A stretch of DNA of 10,423 nucleotides from Baffinella frigidus (GCA_026770585.1 MU646652.1:297099-307521); one strand, 5' to 3'. Shown: positions 6,201 through 10,265, counted from the first letter of the stretch. Made by a program: numbers and translations. The notes: generated from the letters alone by a model not told the origin.

Positions 6201-9028
6201 ACCCTCCGTAGGAGTGCGTTCCCCCCCCTGTTTCTGATCCAGGAACATCTTCTGCAGGTTCGATGAGAACCGAAATACAATCTGATTCGGTTGATTTAGC
6301 GTGGTTTTCTTGTATTCATACCAACTCTAAACAAACGGTCGCACTTGACAGCAAACAGCAGTCTTGAACCCAGTGGAGACACAAATGGATCATACAAGTA
6401 CTAGTACTGCTTTTGTGTAATAACGTTGGTTGGCAGGAAAGGCATGAACTAATACATTCTCTGAGACAAAGACTTGCCTTGAGCGTTACCGGCGGTCTGC
6501 AGACATGCGCAGGGGTCCCTCGCGAACAAGGACACACATACTACTGACCTTCCCTAGCGTGTCTTTCGATTTCCTCCCGGCCCTGAATCAGGGCCGGGGT
6601 TGGGTCCCACAAAACGAATTTTCACACCCTTTGACATAATTCTTCATAGGAATGGACTGTTATCCTGTTTACCACCAGAGTCCAACAGTCTTTGGGCAAA
6701 ATCGAAAGGCACGCCAGCGAGGTTCAGTAGCTGTCCCTAGGGATGACATATGCTCCTAGGACTATACCTACCGTAAGACTCCTGGGCTGTGCGTGTCTGT
6801 ATTCGCGAGTGACCGCTAGTAGCGTCAACTGTGGCAGCCAATGTCGCGCGGCAACTGCTCGACTGCAGCGCCTCTCTACCGTCAATCACATGTAAAAACG
6901 GTGTTAATTCAAAACCTTACGCATCAATGAAAATTACTACACGAATGCTTTAATATTCGAATAAAGATCATGATGTGTAGTAAATTTCGTTGCCCCGAAT
7001 TTTAAATTAAAATCGTTTTCACGTGAAATCCGAGCATCAACGCTGCCTGCTCGCGTGAATTTCATCGCGTCTCTCCATAGATTAAGTCTCAGATTTCAGT
7101 GGGGCTCGGAGCCATTCTATACATTCAGAGTTTGTAAACTCTTCGATTTGTACCAGGAATCGTTCAGATGGACAGTTTCTGAGATAGAATTTATGAAGGG
7201 CCCCGATGAAATCCCACGCAAAACTTCCCAGGCATGGGGAAACTGTAGGGGCCGGCGATCAGGGCCCGAGTCACGAGCCCTACAGCTTCGGTGAGCCCAT
7301 AACCTGACAACGCCGGCAGCTGATAAAACAAACCTAACGCACCACCAACCGTCACGGGAGGACCAAATCAACGATTTCCCCCCCTTTTGTGCAAAGCACT
7401 TTTGAAACAAACCTAACTCATGGGGCGGGAGGTACTTCGCGGGGGAGAACGGCCCCACGAATTCGTTGATTTGGTCTCGCCGTGAGGGTTGGTGGCCCAC
7501 ACAGCGGACTTGAGAGGGATTTTGAATGACCCCTACGCGATGAGACCTAGGACCCAACAGTAGGCAACCCGTAGGGACATAGGGGGGTACCTACGGATAA
7601 GGTAACATAAAATCGGCAAAAATCCTTTCAAAGTCCGCTGTGTGGAGGGGGGGGGGGTACTTCACGGGGAAGATTGGTGCGGATGCCTTCATATATTCGA
7701 CCCCTCTGCAAGGGAAAAACGGCCCCACGAATTCGTTGTTTTGGTCTCGCCGTGAGGGTTGGTGGCCACTCAACAGCCACCGAGGGCTTCACGGACACAG
7801 TCCATCTAAACCATTTGTACTAAAATCGTATCCATTGCCCTGAAACCTAACCGGAATTTCACCTCGAATTCAAGGTGAAGAGGTCTTCGGTCGCTGCTAA
7901 GTGGCAGGGGGGGGGGGTACCTCACGGGGGAGATTGGTGCGAAGGCCTTCGTAGATGGATGAGTGCACCCTCTTATTCGTATCCTTATCCTGCACATCAT
8001 CCCATCGTTCAGCACTTGTCTGTGCAGTGAAGAAGCAGAATGCAGCGCGCTGGTGCGTGGCCTAATCCGGGGACATGTTTAATTTTAGAGAAAGTGGATC
8101 TCCAGTTGTTCATAGGAGTTGGACGAAGGTTGATTCGGGCCCTAAGTAAATTTAATAGGTTTGATAGGACCAGAACTCGATTTGATAGGCCATTTTCTTT
8201 TGAATTAAACATGTTGCCGGATGAGGGCAGAGCACCTGACCTGAGCGCAAACCTGCCGCCGCGCGTTGCGCCTTTTGATGCAGCAGATGGCAAGCGGCAA
8301 GTCATGGCAGCACCCACGAAATGTCAATTCGTCATCCTGGGCAGCATCGTCTACCTCTGTCCCACTTAGATCTGGGCTCGCCATTATTTCGCCCCCCCTC
8401 CCCATTTCACAGGTGAATTTTGACACCCCCCCCCATGAAATTCACCTGTAAAATTTCGGGGGGGGGCAAAGTAATGGCGAACCCAAATTTACTGGGACAG
8501 ATCTAGATGATGCGTCACGCGCATTCTTCCTTGGCCGCGATGGGATTCGCTGACTATTTCCAACTTGGCATGGTGGGTGTGCGGTACAAATCCGTCAACT
8601 TTAGAGAGAGAAAGCGCCCAGGCTTGCCAAATTGGTGCGCGCAAATAGAGTGAGACAGAGGTGGGCATCGCTGGGGCCGACCCTGGTCACACTCGCACCA
8701 AATGTTCGGAGGCACACGCGAAAGTGGCAGCGCTGCCATTCGCTGGCCCCTCAACGCAGGGCCGCGGGGCATCATGTCATGTCATCCACCTTCATCACGG
8801 GGAAAGGCTGGCGGACCGTGCCTGGCGGAAGGGACGCATCCGCGGGCACGTGCGGGCGTATATATCTCATTATTGTGGACGTGACTGTGTAAAGTCACTC
8901 CGGTGATCCTAGACGGGGTAGTGGTATCCCGAGACCTTGCCGAGAAGGTCGTGCTCGACGGTGGGGTCGAACTGCCACACGCCACCCACGTTCTTGGTCT
9001 GCTCGAACACCTCCACATCGTGCCCAAA
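169..9028 (-). CDS. Flavin-containing monooxygenase, split gene model (8 exons seen, incomplete)
   Basis: Class B flavoprotein monooxygenases use FAD, NADPH and O2 to oxygenate nucleophilic N or S atoms; the substrate here is unknown. The exons order correctly along the family: GHDVEVFEQ and GGVW near the FAD domain, FKGHLSHSHNY (the FMO signature FxGxxxHxxxY), GASSSG (NADPH-binding motif), YCTGY, then FVGLP and FPLMEMQ. Exons total 907 nt, about 302 residues, against roughly 450-530 for the family. Phases match at the six adjoining junctions from exon 4988-4828 onward, and all introns begin GT and end AG. Missing are the N-terminal GxGxxG exon, an exon of about 60-70 residues between 8936 and 4988, and the C-terminal tail. 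The motif order and the short C-terminal half resemble plant S-oxygenating FMOs more than YUCCA, but that is inferred. All recognised exons lack stops, which argues for a live or recently live gene; the absent middle exon argues the other way. Confidence 0.85.
281..419. mobile_element. Foldback element family A, copy 1 (139 bp)
   Basis: Begins CCACTTAGCAGC and ends GCTGCTAAGTGG, a perfect 12-bp terminal inverted repeat (13 with the next base pair), with imperfect pairing to about 23 bp. A second copy of exactly the same length lies at 7766-7904 and shares the left end and a stretch such as CTTCACGGA.ACAGTCCATCT. No coding capacity and no clear target-site duplication: flanks are CGATGT and ATGAGA. 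This fits a MITE. It sits in the FMO intron between the exons at 917 and 249. Confidence 0.85.
441..801 (+). repeat. Purine-rich tract with a 36-bp tandem repeat
   Basis: About 360 bp in which the + strand is nearly all G and A (GGGAGGGAGACAGAGGG-type). Three 36-bp units start at 465, 501 and 537 (each GGGAGACAGAGGGTAGGAGG and onward), followed by a decayed fourth. The open frames across it are low-complexity products of the repeat and are not credible proteins. Such mirror-like polypurine DNA can form triplex structures; that is general knowledge, not shown here. Confidence 0.9.
819..893 (-). repeat. Telomere-like tract in opposite orientation
   Basis: The + strand reads AACCCTAC, ACCCTAAC, ACCCTGA repeats, i.e. 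C-rich, so the G-rich strand is the minus strand. All other telomere-like tracts in the window are G-rich on +. It lies just downstream of the splice donor at 916-915 in the intron between the exons at 917 and 249. Confidence 0.85.
917..1055 (-). CDS. FMO exon: FPFL to FVGLP segment
   Basis: Minus-strand frame from 1055 gives G|YYYRFPFLSPDNGIVHLE, then GVKPLYHHLLPPDAPSLAF and VGLPAK. This matches the FMO block after the CTGY motif (YxFPFL...N....V.PLYKHVFPP..PSLxFxGLP in plant enzymes). The acceptor is GGCAG and the donor AAG|GTCCGC. The first base completes the glycine codon left by the exon at 1499, giving CTG|YYYRFPFL. No stop and no frameshift. Downstream, the intron holds a reversed telomere tract, the purine tract and a family A element. 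Confidence 0.92.
1091..1315. repeat. Diverged direct repeat around GCGTCACGCACG
   Basis: CCGTCACGCACGCCGTGCG near 1091 recurs as GCGTCACGCACGCTGTGCG near 1277, each followed by GTGTC(A/G)CCCA and a GAAA run. The inner part is nearly palindromic (CACGCACG..GTGCGTG). Between the copies lie GGGGGCGAGA repeats (about 1240-1275). The repeat is intronic, between the FMO exons at 1499 and 1055. Confidence 0.6.
1340..1406 (+). repeat. GTTTG/GGTT low-complexity tract
   Basis: Runs of GTTTGTTGGTTTG and GGTT units with no other content. Intronic; in transcript sense it is CAAAC/AACC-rich. Confidence 0.85.
1409..1505 (-). repeat. Threefold copy of the CTGY/splice-donor segment
   Basis: GGTACCCGGTGC occurs at 1409-1420, 1432-1443 and 1494-1505. 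The last is the real 3' end of the exon 1499-1665: read on the minus strand it is GCACCGGGTACC and carries the CTG codons plus the GT donor. The copy at 1409 also keeps upstream bases and still reads VFCTGY. All three therefore offer a potential donor. Confidence 0.75.
1499..1665 (-). CDS. FMO exon: DGT...YCTG segment
   Basis: Minus-strand frame from 1665 gives VRASIKFTRHVG, then GKILARAPPKRITSTGVEFE, then DGTVEEGVDAIVYCTG. The last part is the conserved FMO strand before the CTGY motif (F.DG....D.I..CTGY), which lies near the NADPH/substrate-gating region. The start is placed after CTGCAG at 1666, because the preceding exon ends in phase 0 and this frame is then open; an alternative acceptor after GTGCACAG near 1708 would extend the frame upstream. 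The donor is GG|GTACCA. Codon use is GC-rich like the other exons. Confidence 0.9.
1794..2135. repeat. Intronic direct repeat, two copies of about 79 bp
   Basis: CTGTGCTACGCAGTGTTCGC and about 55 more related bases (CAGTAGGCCGTG.GCC.TCAGACCA, then CTATCGTG) occur at about 1794-1872 and 2056-2135. Nearby pieces are also reiterated: TGCCTGCGCACCCA.GTGCCG at 1621 (inside the exon 1499-1665) and at 1872, and AGGGAACCTC.. with GGTTCGTTA near 1983 and 2207. This intron has grown by local duplication that includes exon pieces. Confidence 0.75.
2254..2275 (+). repeat. Lone terminal repeat of foldback family B
   Basis: CACACAGCGGGCTACG(C)AGGGA matches the left end of the family B element at 10266 and, less closely, at 7498. 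No partner end was found nearby. Confidence 0.55.
2321..2379 (-). pseudogene. Partial duplicate of the GASSSG exon
   Basis: Minus-strand reading gives ALEAETVFLSPRQPLPQ, against ALEAEAVFLSARQPLPQ in the exon 2559-2676. Similarity continues past the exon end (VREV..KSFHR) to about 2288. The 5' part carrying the GASSSG dinucleotide-binding motif is replaced by unrelated sequence. An 8-base insertion after CGCGAG creates GAG|GTGAGT, a consensus-like splice donor that the main copy lacks. It could be a decayed duplicate or an alternative cassette exon; I favour the first because the binding motif is absent. Confidence 0.75.
2559..2676 (-). CDS. FMO exon: NADPH-binding GASSSG segment
   Basis: Frame from 2676 gives G|FSGKRVVVVGASSSGLDIAR, then EIALEAEAVFLSARQPLPQ. 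GKRVVVVGxSxSGxDIA is the second Rossmann glycine motif of FMOs, which binds NADPH; the strand after it (VFLSAR) carries the basic residue typical of NADPH preference. Acceptor AACCAG, donor CAG|GTTCGT. The donor neighbourhood GTTCGTGAGAAGTCC is echoed at 2041-2056 and, with an insertion, near 2297-2322. The first base completes the glycine codon of the preceding exon. Confidence 0.93.
2697..2831 (+). repeat. Telomere-like tract forming the intron between FMO exons
   Basis: Degenerate heptamers TTTAGGG, TTTGGGG, ATTAGAG and TTCAGGG fill nearly all of the 164-base intron 2841-2678. TGAACC occurs at 2672-2677 and at 2837-2842, exactly at the two exon borders, like a target-site duplication. Confidence 0.9.
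2842..2935 (-). CDS. FMO exon: signature FxGxxxHxxxY segment
   Basis: Frame from 2935 gives (G)HYSEPRCPNIPGEADFKG, then HLSHSHNYRNAKG. FKGHLSHSHNY fits the FMO-identifying motif FxGxxxHxxxY/F exactly, and HYSxPxxPxIPG precedes it as in plant and animal FMOs. Acceptor ACCAG, donor AAGGG|GTTCAA; 94 nt. Both flanking introns are made of telomere-like repeats. No stop in frame. Confidence 0.93.
2940..3178 (+). repeat. Telomere-like tract forming the intron between FMO exons
   Basis: About 240 bp of TTTAGGG with TTTGGGG, ATTGGGG, TTCAGGG and TGTAGGG variants makes up the whole intron 3184-2936. AGTGACC occurs at 2930-2936 and 3179-3185, spanning the two splice junctions. The tract is older-looking (more variants) than the array at 5034. 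Confidence 0.92.
3185..3238 (-). CDS. FMO micro-exon: DFDVVVVCNG segment
   Basis: Frame from 3238 gives (G)EEDITEVQDFDVVVVCN(G), 54 nt. FDxVVVCNGHYS is the strongly conserved FMO strand and loop; joining to the next exon yields CNGHYS with correct phase. Acceptor CTGCAG, donor AACG|GTCACT. The acceptor side lies inside a 158-bp tandem repeat, and a shortened copy of the exon sits at 3689-3726. Confidence 0.92.
3230..3545. repeat. 158-bp tandem repeat, two units
   Basis: Units 3230-3387 and 3388-3545 differ at only about two positions (GGGCCCATC/GGGCGCATC and ATCACAC/ATCGCAC). Each starts CCTCCTCCCCTGCAGCAGGG, the 5' edge of the exon 3185-3238, and contains CCGTATTCAGTAC twice, 21 bp apart. 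A third fragment, GCAGCAAGGCGCATCAGTTC, lies at 3864. The near identity implies a recent duplication that copied the exon's acceptor site. Confidence 0.93.
3689..3726 (-). pseudogene. Truncated copy of the DFDVVVVCNG exon
   Basis: Minus-strand reading gives EEDMPEVQDFDV and then runs straight into GGTCACT. Compared with the exon 3185-3238, the VVVCN codons are deleted, but the acceptor (ACAG|GGGAGG) and the GGTCACT donor border are kept. It contains the third AGTGACC of the region (3683-3689). Confidence 0.8.
4061..4117 (-). repeat. Dispersed repeat family H, copy 1
   Basis: GACGTGACT.GTGTAAAGTCACT, then CCTAGA.GGGGTGCATCCCC and AGACC, about 57 bp. Related blocks lie at 5541-5584 and 8878-8936. 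It contains a small hairpin (GTGACT...AGTCAC). On the minus strand the family starts GGTCTGGGGATGCA. Confidence 0.7.
4459..4585 (+). repeat. Dispersed repeat family F, copy 1
   Basis: Matches the reverse complement of 9193-9378: AAAAGTGTT.GGAATTGG, GTACCACGAT, GCGAACGAGTGTGT, ATGAAAA, ACTTAT and CTGGCGTGG occur in the same order. This copy has only GTGTGTATG where the other has an expanded CA/GT microsatellite. Confidence 0.8.
4641..4800 (+). repeat. TTGA tetranucleotide array with a 40-bp higher-order period
   Basis: TTGATTGATTGA runs broken by GGGGCTGACATTG (4690), GGGGCTGTCATTG (4730) and GGGCTGAACATTG (about 4770), giving a longer period of about 40 bp. It lies in the intron just downstream of the FMO exon 4828-4988. 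Open frames across it (NQSINQSI-type) are repeat translations. Confidence 0.92.
4828..4988 (-). CDS. FMO exon: YLETYADAF segment
   Basis: Frame from 4988 gives (.)YLETYADAFSLRPLISFG, then RRVVSVEPLL, a glycine-rich loop, and FRSVSWQVTTAASDGTPE. YLxxYAxxFxLxxxIxFxxxVxxV...W.V is the FMO segment before DFDxVVVCNG. Acceptor ATGCAG, donor GAGG|GTACGT, the best donor of the gene. The exon starts with the last base of a split codon, so the missing upstream exon must end with two bases of it (arginine, AG|G or CG|G, would fit the family). Confidence 0.92.
5022..5260 (+). repeat. Telomere-like tract with a pure (TTTGGGG)16 core
   Basis: From 5034 to 5145 there are 16 perfect TTTGGGG heptamers plus a partial one, then degenerate TTTAGGG/TTAGGGTTTAGGGG variants to about 260 bp in all. 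It lies immediately upstream (in gene sense) of the acceptor at 4989. The purity indicates recent expansion of a variant unit with A changed to G. Confidence 0.95.
5418..5434 (+). repeat. Dispersed GAAA(A/G)TTACTACAC repeat
   Basis: ATCAACGAAAGTTACTACAC here, ATCAATGAAAATTACTACAC at about 6924 and TGTGAAAATTACTACACAC at about 9942 share a core of about 15 bp; a weaker version is at 4408. They may be ends of a decayed foldback family, since 6971-6987 carries the inverted partner. Confidence 0.5.
5541..5584 (-). repeat. Dispersed repeat family H, copy 2
   Basis: GTAAAGTCACTCCGGT.ATCC, then CACGGGAATGCATCCCCAGAC; shares GTAAAGTCACTCCGGT with the copy at 8878 and GCATCCCCAGAC with the copy at 4061. 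Confidence 0.7.
5888..6084. mobile_element. Foldback element family E, diverged copy (197 bp)
   Basis: Left end CCACCAACCCTCACG, right end CGTGAGAACTGGTGG (12 of 15 paired). Internal ACCAAATCGACGA and the reverse-sense CAAAATCATCAATTTG resemble the inner terminal repeats of the better copy at 7342-7495, and both carry a TTTTG.GCAAA-type centre. No coding capacity. Confidence 0.6.
6085..6928. other. Intron sequence without a recognisable gene
   Basis: GGCAGGAAAGGC occurs at about 6124 and 6434. A strong palindrome is at 6576-6598. No coding similarity seen in either strand. Confidence 0.55.
6576..6598. repeat. Perfect 11-bp inverted repeat
   Basis: CCCGGCCCTGA, one A, then TCAGGGCCGGG. No T-run follows and there is no gene to terminate, so I give it no function. 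Confidence 0.8.
6929..6987. repeat. Small foldback around ATTACTACAC
   Basis: AAATTACTACACGA on the left and GTGTAGTAAATTT on the right, with a self-complementary ATTCGAAT in between. About 60 bp, AT-rich. Confidence 0.55.
7342..7495. mobile_element. Foldback element family E (154 bp)
   Basis: Left end CCACCAACCGTCACGG..., right end ...CCGTGAGGGTTGGTGG. Terminal inverted repeats run about 37 bp with four mismatches and include GACCAAATCAACGA. Other ends of the family occur at 5888, 6084, 7765 and 9424. No protein-coding content. Confidence 0.85.
7498..7644. mobile_element. Foldback element family B, copy 1 (147 bp)
   Basis: Ends CACACAGCGGACTT...AAGTCCGCTGTGTG, with imperfect pairing to about 28 bp. 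About 110 bp (7498-7607) match the reverse complement of 10316-10423, including GGCAACCCGTAGGGACATAG and AAGGTAAC. It directly follows the family E element after two bases. No clear target-site duplication. Confidence 0.88.
7651..7765. repeat. Partial repeat: GGGGGGTACTTC...GGTTGGTGG
   Basis: Right part (7719-7765: AACGGCCCCACGAATTCGTT, then GGTCTCGCCGTGAGGGTTGG) duplicates 7449-7495, the right end of the family E element. Its left part, GGGGGTACTTCACGGGG.AGATTGGTGCG, recurs at 7909-7940. No left terminal repeat is present, so this is a fragment or recombinant copy. Confidence 0.7.
7766..7904. mobile_element. Foldback element family A, copy 2 (139 bp)
   Basis: Ends CCACTCAACAGC and GCTGCTAAGTGG. 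It has the same 139-bp length as the copy at 281-419 and shares CTTCACGGA.ACAGTCCATCTA near the left end. It abuts the family E fragment without spacer. Its left end has two changes, so the copies are not fresh. Confidence 0.85.
7905..7945 (+). repeat. G-run plus TACCTCACGGGGGAGATTGG repeat
   Basis: Second copy of the left part of 7651-7765; a weaker match, GGGGGGGTACTTC, lies at about 5799. Confidence 0.6.
8061..8226. mobile_element. Single foldback element (166 bp)
   Basis: Left CCTAATCCGGGGACATGTTT, right the inverse of CCTCATCCGGCAACATGTTT; 24-bp terminal repeats (to AATT) with three mismatches and further A-rich pairing inside. An open frame over it has no recognised motif. Confidence 0.75.
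8356..8501. mobile_element. Near-perfect foldback element (146 bp)
   Basis: The two halves pair over about 65 bp with roughly ten mismatches and a short C-run loop: TCTGTCCCA...TGGGACAGA at the tips, TCGCCATTA and TAATGGCGA further in, ACAGGTGAATTT and AAATTCACCTGT at the centre. G- and C-runs of 7-9 bases sit opposite each other. Its transcript would form a single long hairpin. Only one copy here. Confidence 0.88.
8505..8877. other. GC-richer intron stretch, nothing recognised
   Basis: Several overlapping open frames of 60-86 codons exist, but none shows a family motif. This would be a natural place for the missing FMO exon; I checked both strands for LRTNLP/DFPF-type motifs and found no convincing match. 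Confidence 0.45.
8878..8936 (-). repeat. Dispersed repeat family H, copy 3, at a splice donor
   Basis: GACGTGACTGTGTAAAGTCA, then CTCCGGTGATCCTAGACGGG, ending in a diverged GTATCCCGAGACC. The family end (GGTCTsGGGAT on the minus strand) coincides with the splice donor AAG|GTCTCG of the exon 8936-9028. Confidence 0.65.
8936..9028 (-). CDS. FMO exon: VFEQ...GGVW segment
   Basis: Frame from 9028 gives FGHDVEVFEQTKNVGGVWQF, then DPTVEHDLLGK; 31 codons, no stop. This is the FMO strand ending in the acidic residue that contacts FAD ribose (VFEQ), followed by the invariant GGxW. The GxGxxG motif would be encoded about 20 residues upstream in an exon not seen in the window. Acceptor TTGCAG, donor AAG|GTCTCG. 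Two broken copies lie upstream at 9163-9206 and 9391-9413. Confidence 0.92.
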
Positions 9029-9082
9029 CTGCAACCAAGAGCAAACGTTGATTCTCATTCCTGCCCGTGCGCCGATAGAGGA

Positions 9083-9162
9083 TAGCGCGTGTTAATGCAA
9101 GCTAATAGGATAACGGCCCGAAAACTGGGTAGTTAGGTCTACGGTATTCACTACGGTAGGCC
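9083..9162 (+). mobile_element. Family C half copy
   Basis: AGCGCGTGTTAATGCAAGCT, AATAGGATAACGGCC and ACGGTATTCACTACGGTAGG match 9584-9662 at most positions. It stops at the broken exon copy 9163-9206, so one event probably removed the rest of both. Confidence 0.75.
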
Positions 9163-9206
9163 CCCACGTGCTTGGTCTGCTCGAACACATCCACATCGTG
9201 CCCAAA
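9163..9206 (-). pseudogene. Truncated copy of the VFEQ exon (copy 2)
   Basis: Minus-strand reading gives FGHDVDVFEQTKHVG and then runs into family C sequence. The acceptor TTGCAG is intact, preceded by CTGGCGTGGG, which is part of repeat family F. Confidence 0.85.
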
Positions 9207-9243
9207 CTGCAACCCACGCCAGCTGATAAGTTCCCTTTTCACA

Positions 9244-9286
<43 letters not shown>

Positions 9287-9378
9287 GTTCGCACCAAAAG
9301 TGTTGAGATGGCTGATCGTGGTACGGTTTTTTAAAAATCCGCCGGAATAGAGCCCCAATTCCCAACACTTTTGGCAAG
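9193..9378 (-). repeat. Dispersed repeat family F, copy 2
   Basis: Reverse complement of the 4459-4585 repeat. An 81-bp core, 9294-9374, has 12-bp terminal inverted repeats CCAAAAGTGTTG/CAACACTTTTGG, like a small foldback element. The copy is enlarged by the CA array at 9240-9284 and runs into the acceptor of the exon copy at 9206. Confidence 0.78.
9240..9284 (+). repeat. (CA)n microsatellite
   Basis: About 22 CA dinucleotides with one T interruption at 9250, grown inside the GAGTGTGTATG part of repeat family F. Confidence 0.97.
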
Positions 9379-9390
9379 TTTCCAGGTTAG

Positions 9391-9413
9391 AACACCTCCA
9401 TATCGTTCCCACA
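9391..9413 (-). pseudogene. Broken copy of the VFEQ exon (copy 3)
   Basis: Reads CGNDMEVF followed by a stop codon, after an intact TTGCAG acceptor. GHDVEVF is the matching part of the main exon. It is the most decayed of the three copies. Confidence 0.7.
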
Positions 9414-9423
9414 CTGCAACCAA

Positions 9424-9455
9424 CCACCAACACTCACGGAAAGACCACATCGTCG
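9424..9455 (+). repeat. Lone terminal repeat of family E
   Basis: CCACCAACACTCACGGAAAG, ACCACATCGTCG matches the family E left end at 7342 and the inverted right end at 7495. No partner end recognised. Confidence 0.6.
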
Positions 9456-9480
9456 GTTTTTAGACCTCAGATTTAGGGGG

Positions 9481-9506
9481 CGTCGGGGTCGGATCCGACC
9501 CCGACG
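9481..9506. repeat. Perfect 26-bp palindrome
   Basis: CGTCGGGGTCGGA and its exact inverse complement, with no loop. Followed by a second, weaker inverted repeat, GATTCAACGT...ACGTCGAATC (about 9519-9541). Confidence 0.95.
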
Positions 9507-9605
9507 ATTTTATAATGGATTCAACGTCAAACGTCGAATCTGATTTCCATCCATGAGTGATGCTACAACGTTCCGGAAGAGGGTAGCGCGTGTTAATGCA
9601 AGCTA

Positions 9606-9759
9606 ATAGGGCAACGGCCTGAAAATCGGGTAGTTAGGCCTGCGGTATTTACTACGGTAGGCCGTGGGGGCCTAGGGGGGCTCCTACGAAAAAAATGGGT
9701 CTAGAAGCCCTGAGGTCTACTGTAGGCTTAACTACCCGGTTTTTAGGCCGTTGTCCTAT
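9606..9759. mobile_element. Foldback element family C (154 bp)
   Basis: Left ATAGGGCAACGGCCTGAAAA and right the inverse of ATAGGACAACGGCCTAAAAA; pairing continues through CGGGTAGTTA and GCCT to about 40 bp with six mismatches. A left-half copy lies at 9083-9162. The interior CTAGGGGGGCTCCTACG resembles the interior of family B (ATAGGGGGGTACCTACGG), so B and C may be related. Confidence 0.85.
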
Positions 9760-9885
9760 GAAAGTGGCAGAAGCGAGACAGGCGTGGGAGACTTCGAGGC
9801 TCTCTTCTGAGAAACCGCTCGAGGCTGGAAGATAAAGCATTTTGAATGTGGGGTTGTTAAATTTAGTACCAGTCACAGGCAGGCT

Positions 9886-9927
9886 TGGTCTCGTACCTGC
9901 GCGGGATATCCCGCAGGTACGTGACCA
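9886..9927. repeat. Long hairpin around GGGATATCCC
   Basis: TGGTC.CGTACCTGCG on the left pairs with CGCAGGTACG.GACCA on the right, with a two-base bulge and GGATATCC in the middle. About 20 bp of stem. Confidence 0.85.
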
Positions 9928-10113
9928 TACGCCCCTATGTGTGTGAAAATTACTACACACCTCTTTTTTTTCTTAACTCGTAAAAGAATCCCTGTTTTGA
10001 AAATAGTCACATTTCTAGCCTCGAGTGGAAGGGGCGAAGATTCCATCACCGGCGAATCCATCAAATTTCCAAAGCTAAAATTATTGCATCCCAGGCTAGC
10101 TGGAGACGCGAAG

Positions 10114-10255
10114 CACCAGCCACCAGAAGAGAACCAAATCAGGGTGATGAGGCCTGTGGTAAAACCCCCTGCAGAGAAAAAGCTCAGCCTTTAGTCTGCA
10201 GGGGAAAGTCAACTTTTGCGATCGTCGATTTGGTTCACTTCTGGTGTGGCTGGTG
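10114..10255. mobile_element. Single foldback element (142 bp)
   Basis: Left CACCAGCCACCAGAAGAGAA, right the inverse of CACCAGCCACACCAGAAGTG; pairing continues through GAACCAAATC, with an inner CCCCTGCAG/CTGCAGGGG pair. GAAG flanks both sides (10110-10113 and 10256-10259), a possible 4-bp target-site duplication. CACCA ends and ACCAAATC suggest distant kinship with family E. Confidence 0.8.
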
Positions 10256-10265
10256 GAAGCATCCC

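Noticed and set aside
5777-6280. 167-codon minus-strand open frame
   Set aside because: It spans a foldback element and C-runs, has no recognisable motif, and its frame is not conserved in the repeat copy at 7342.
6576-6598. Rho-independent type terminator
   Set aside because: No T-run and no gene upstream, and the context is eukaryotic.
7215-7275. Minus-strand FPHAWEVLRG as part of the missing FMO exon (family has a similar YPxHxEVLxYL)
   Set aside because: Only a few residues match, flanking residues do not fit, and the end phase was not consistent with the exon at 4988.
8040-8369. 109-codon plus-strand open frame
   Set aside because: Most of it lies in the 166-bp foldback element; no family motif.
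8600-8680. Minus-strand FARTNLASLGAFSL as the missing FMO exon
   Set aside because: Right region, but LRTNLP and DFPF are not preserved and a stop follows at once; too weak to call.
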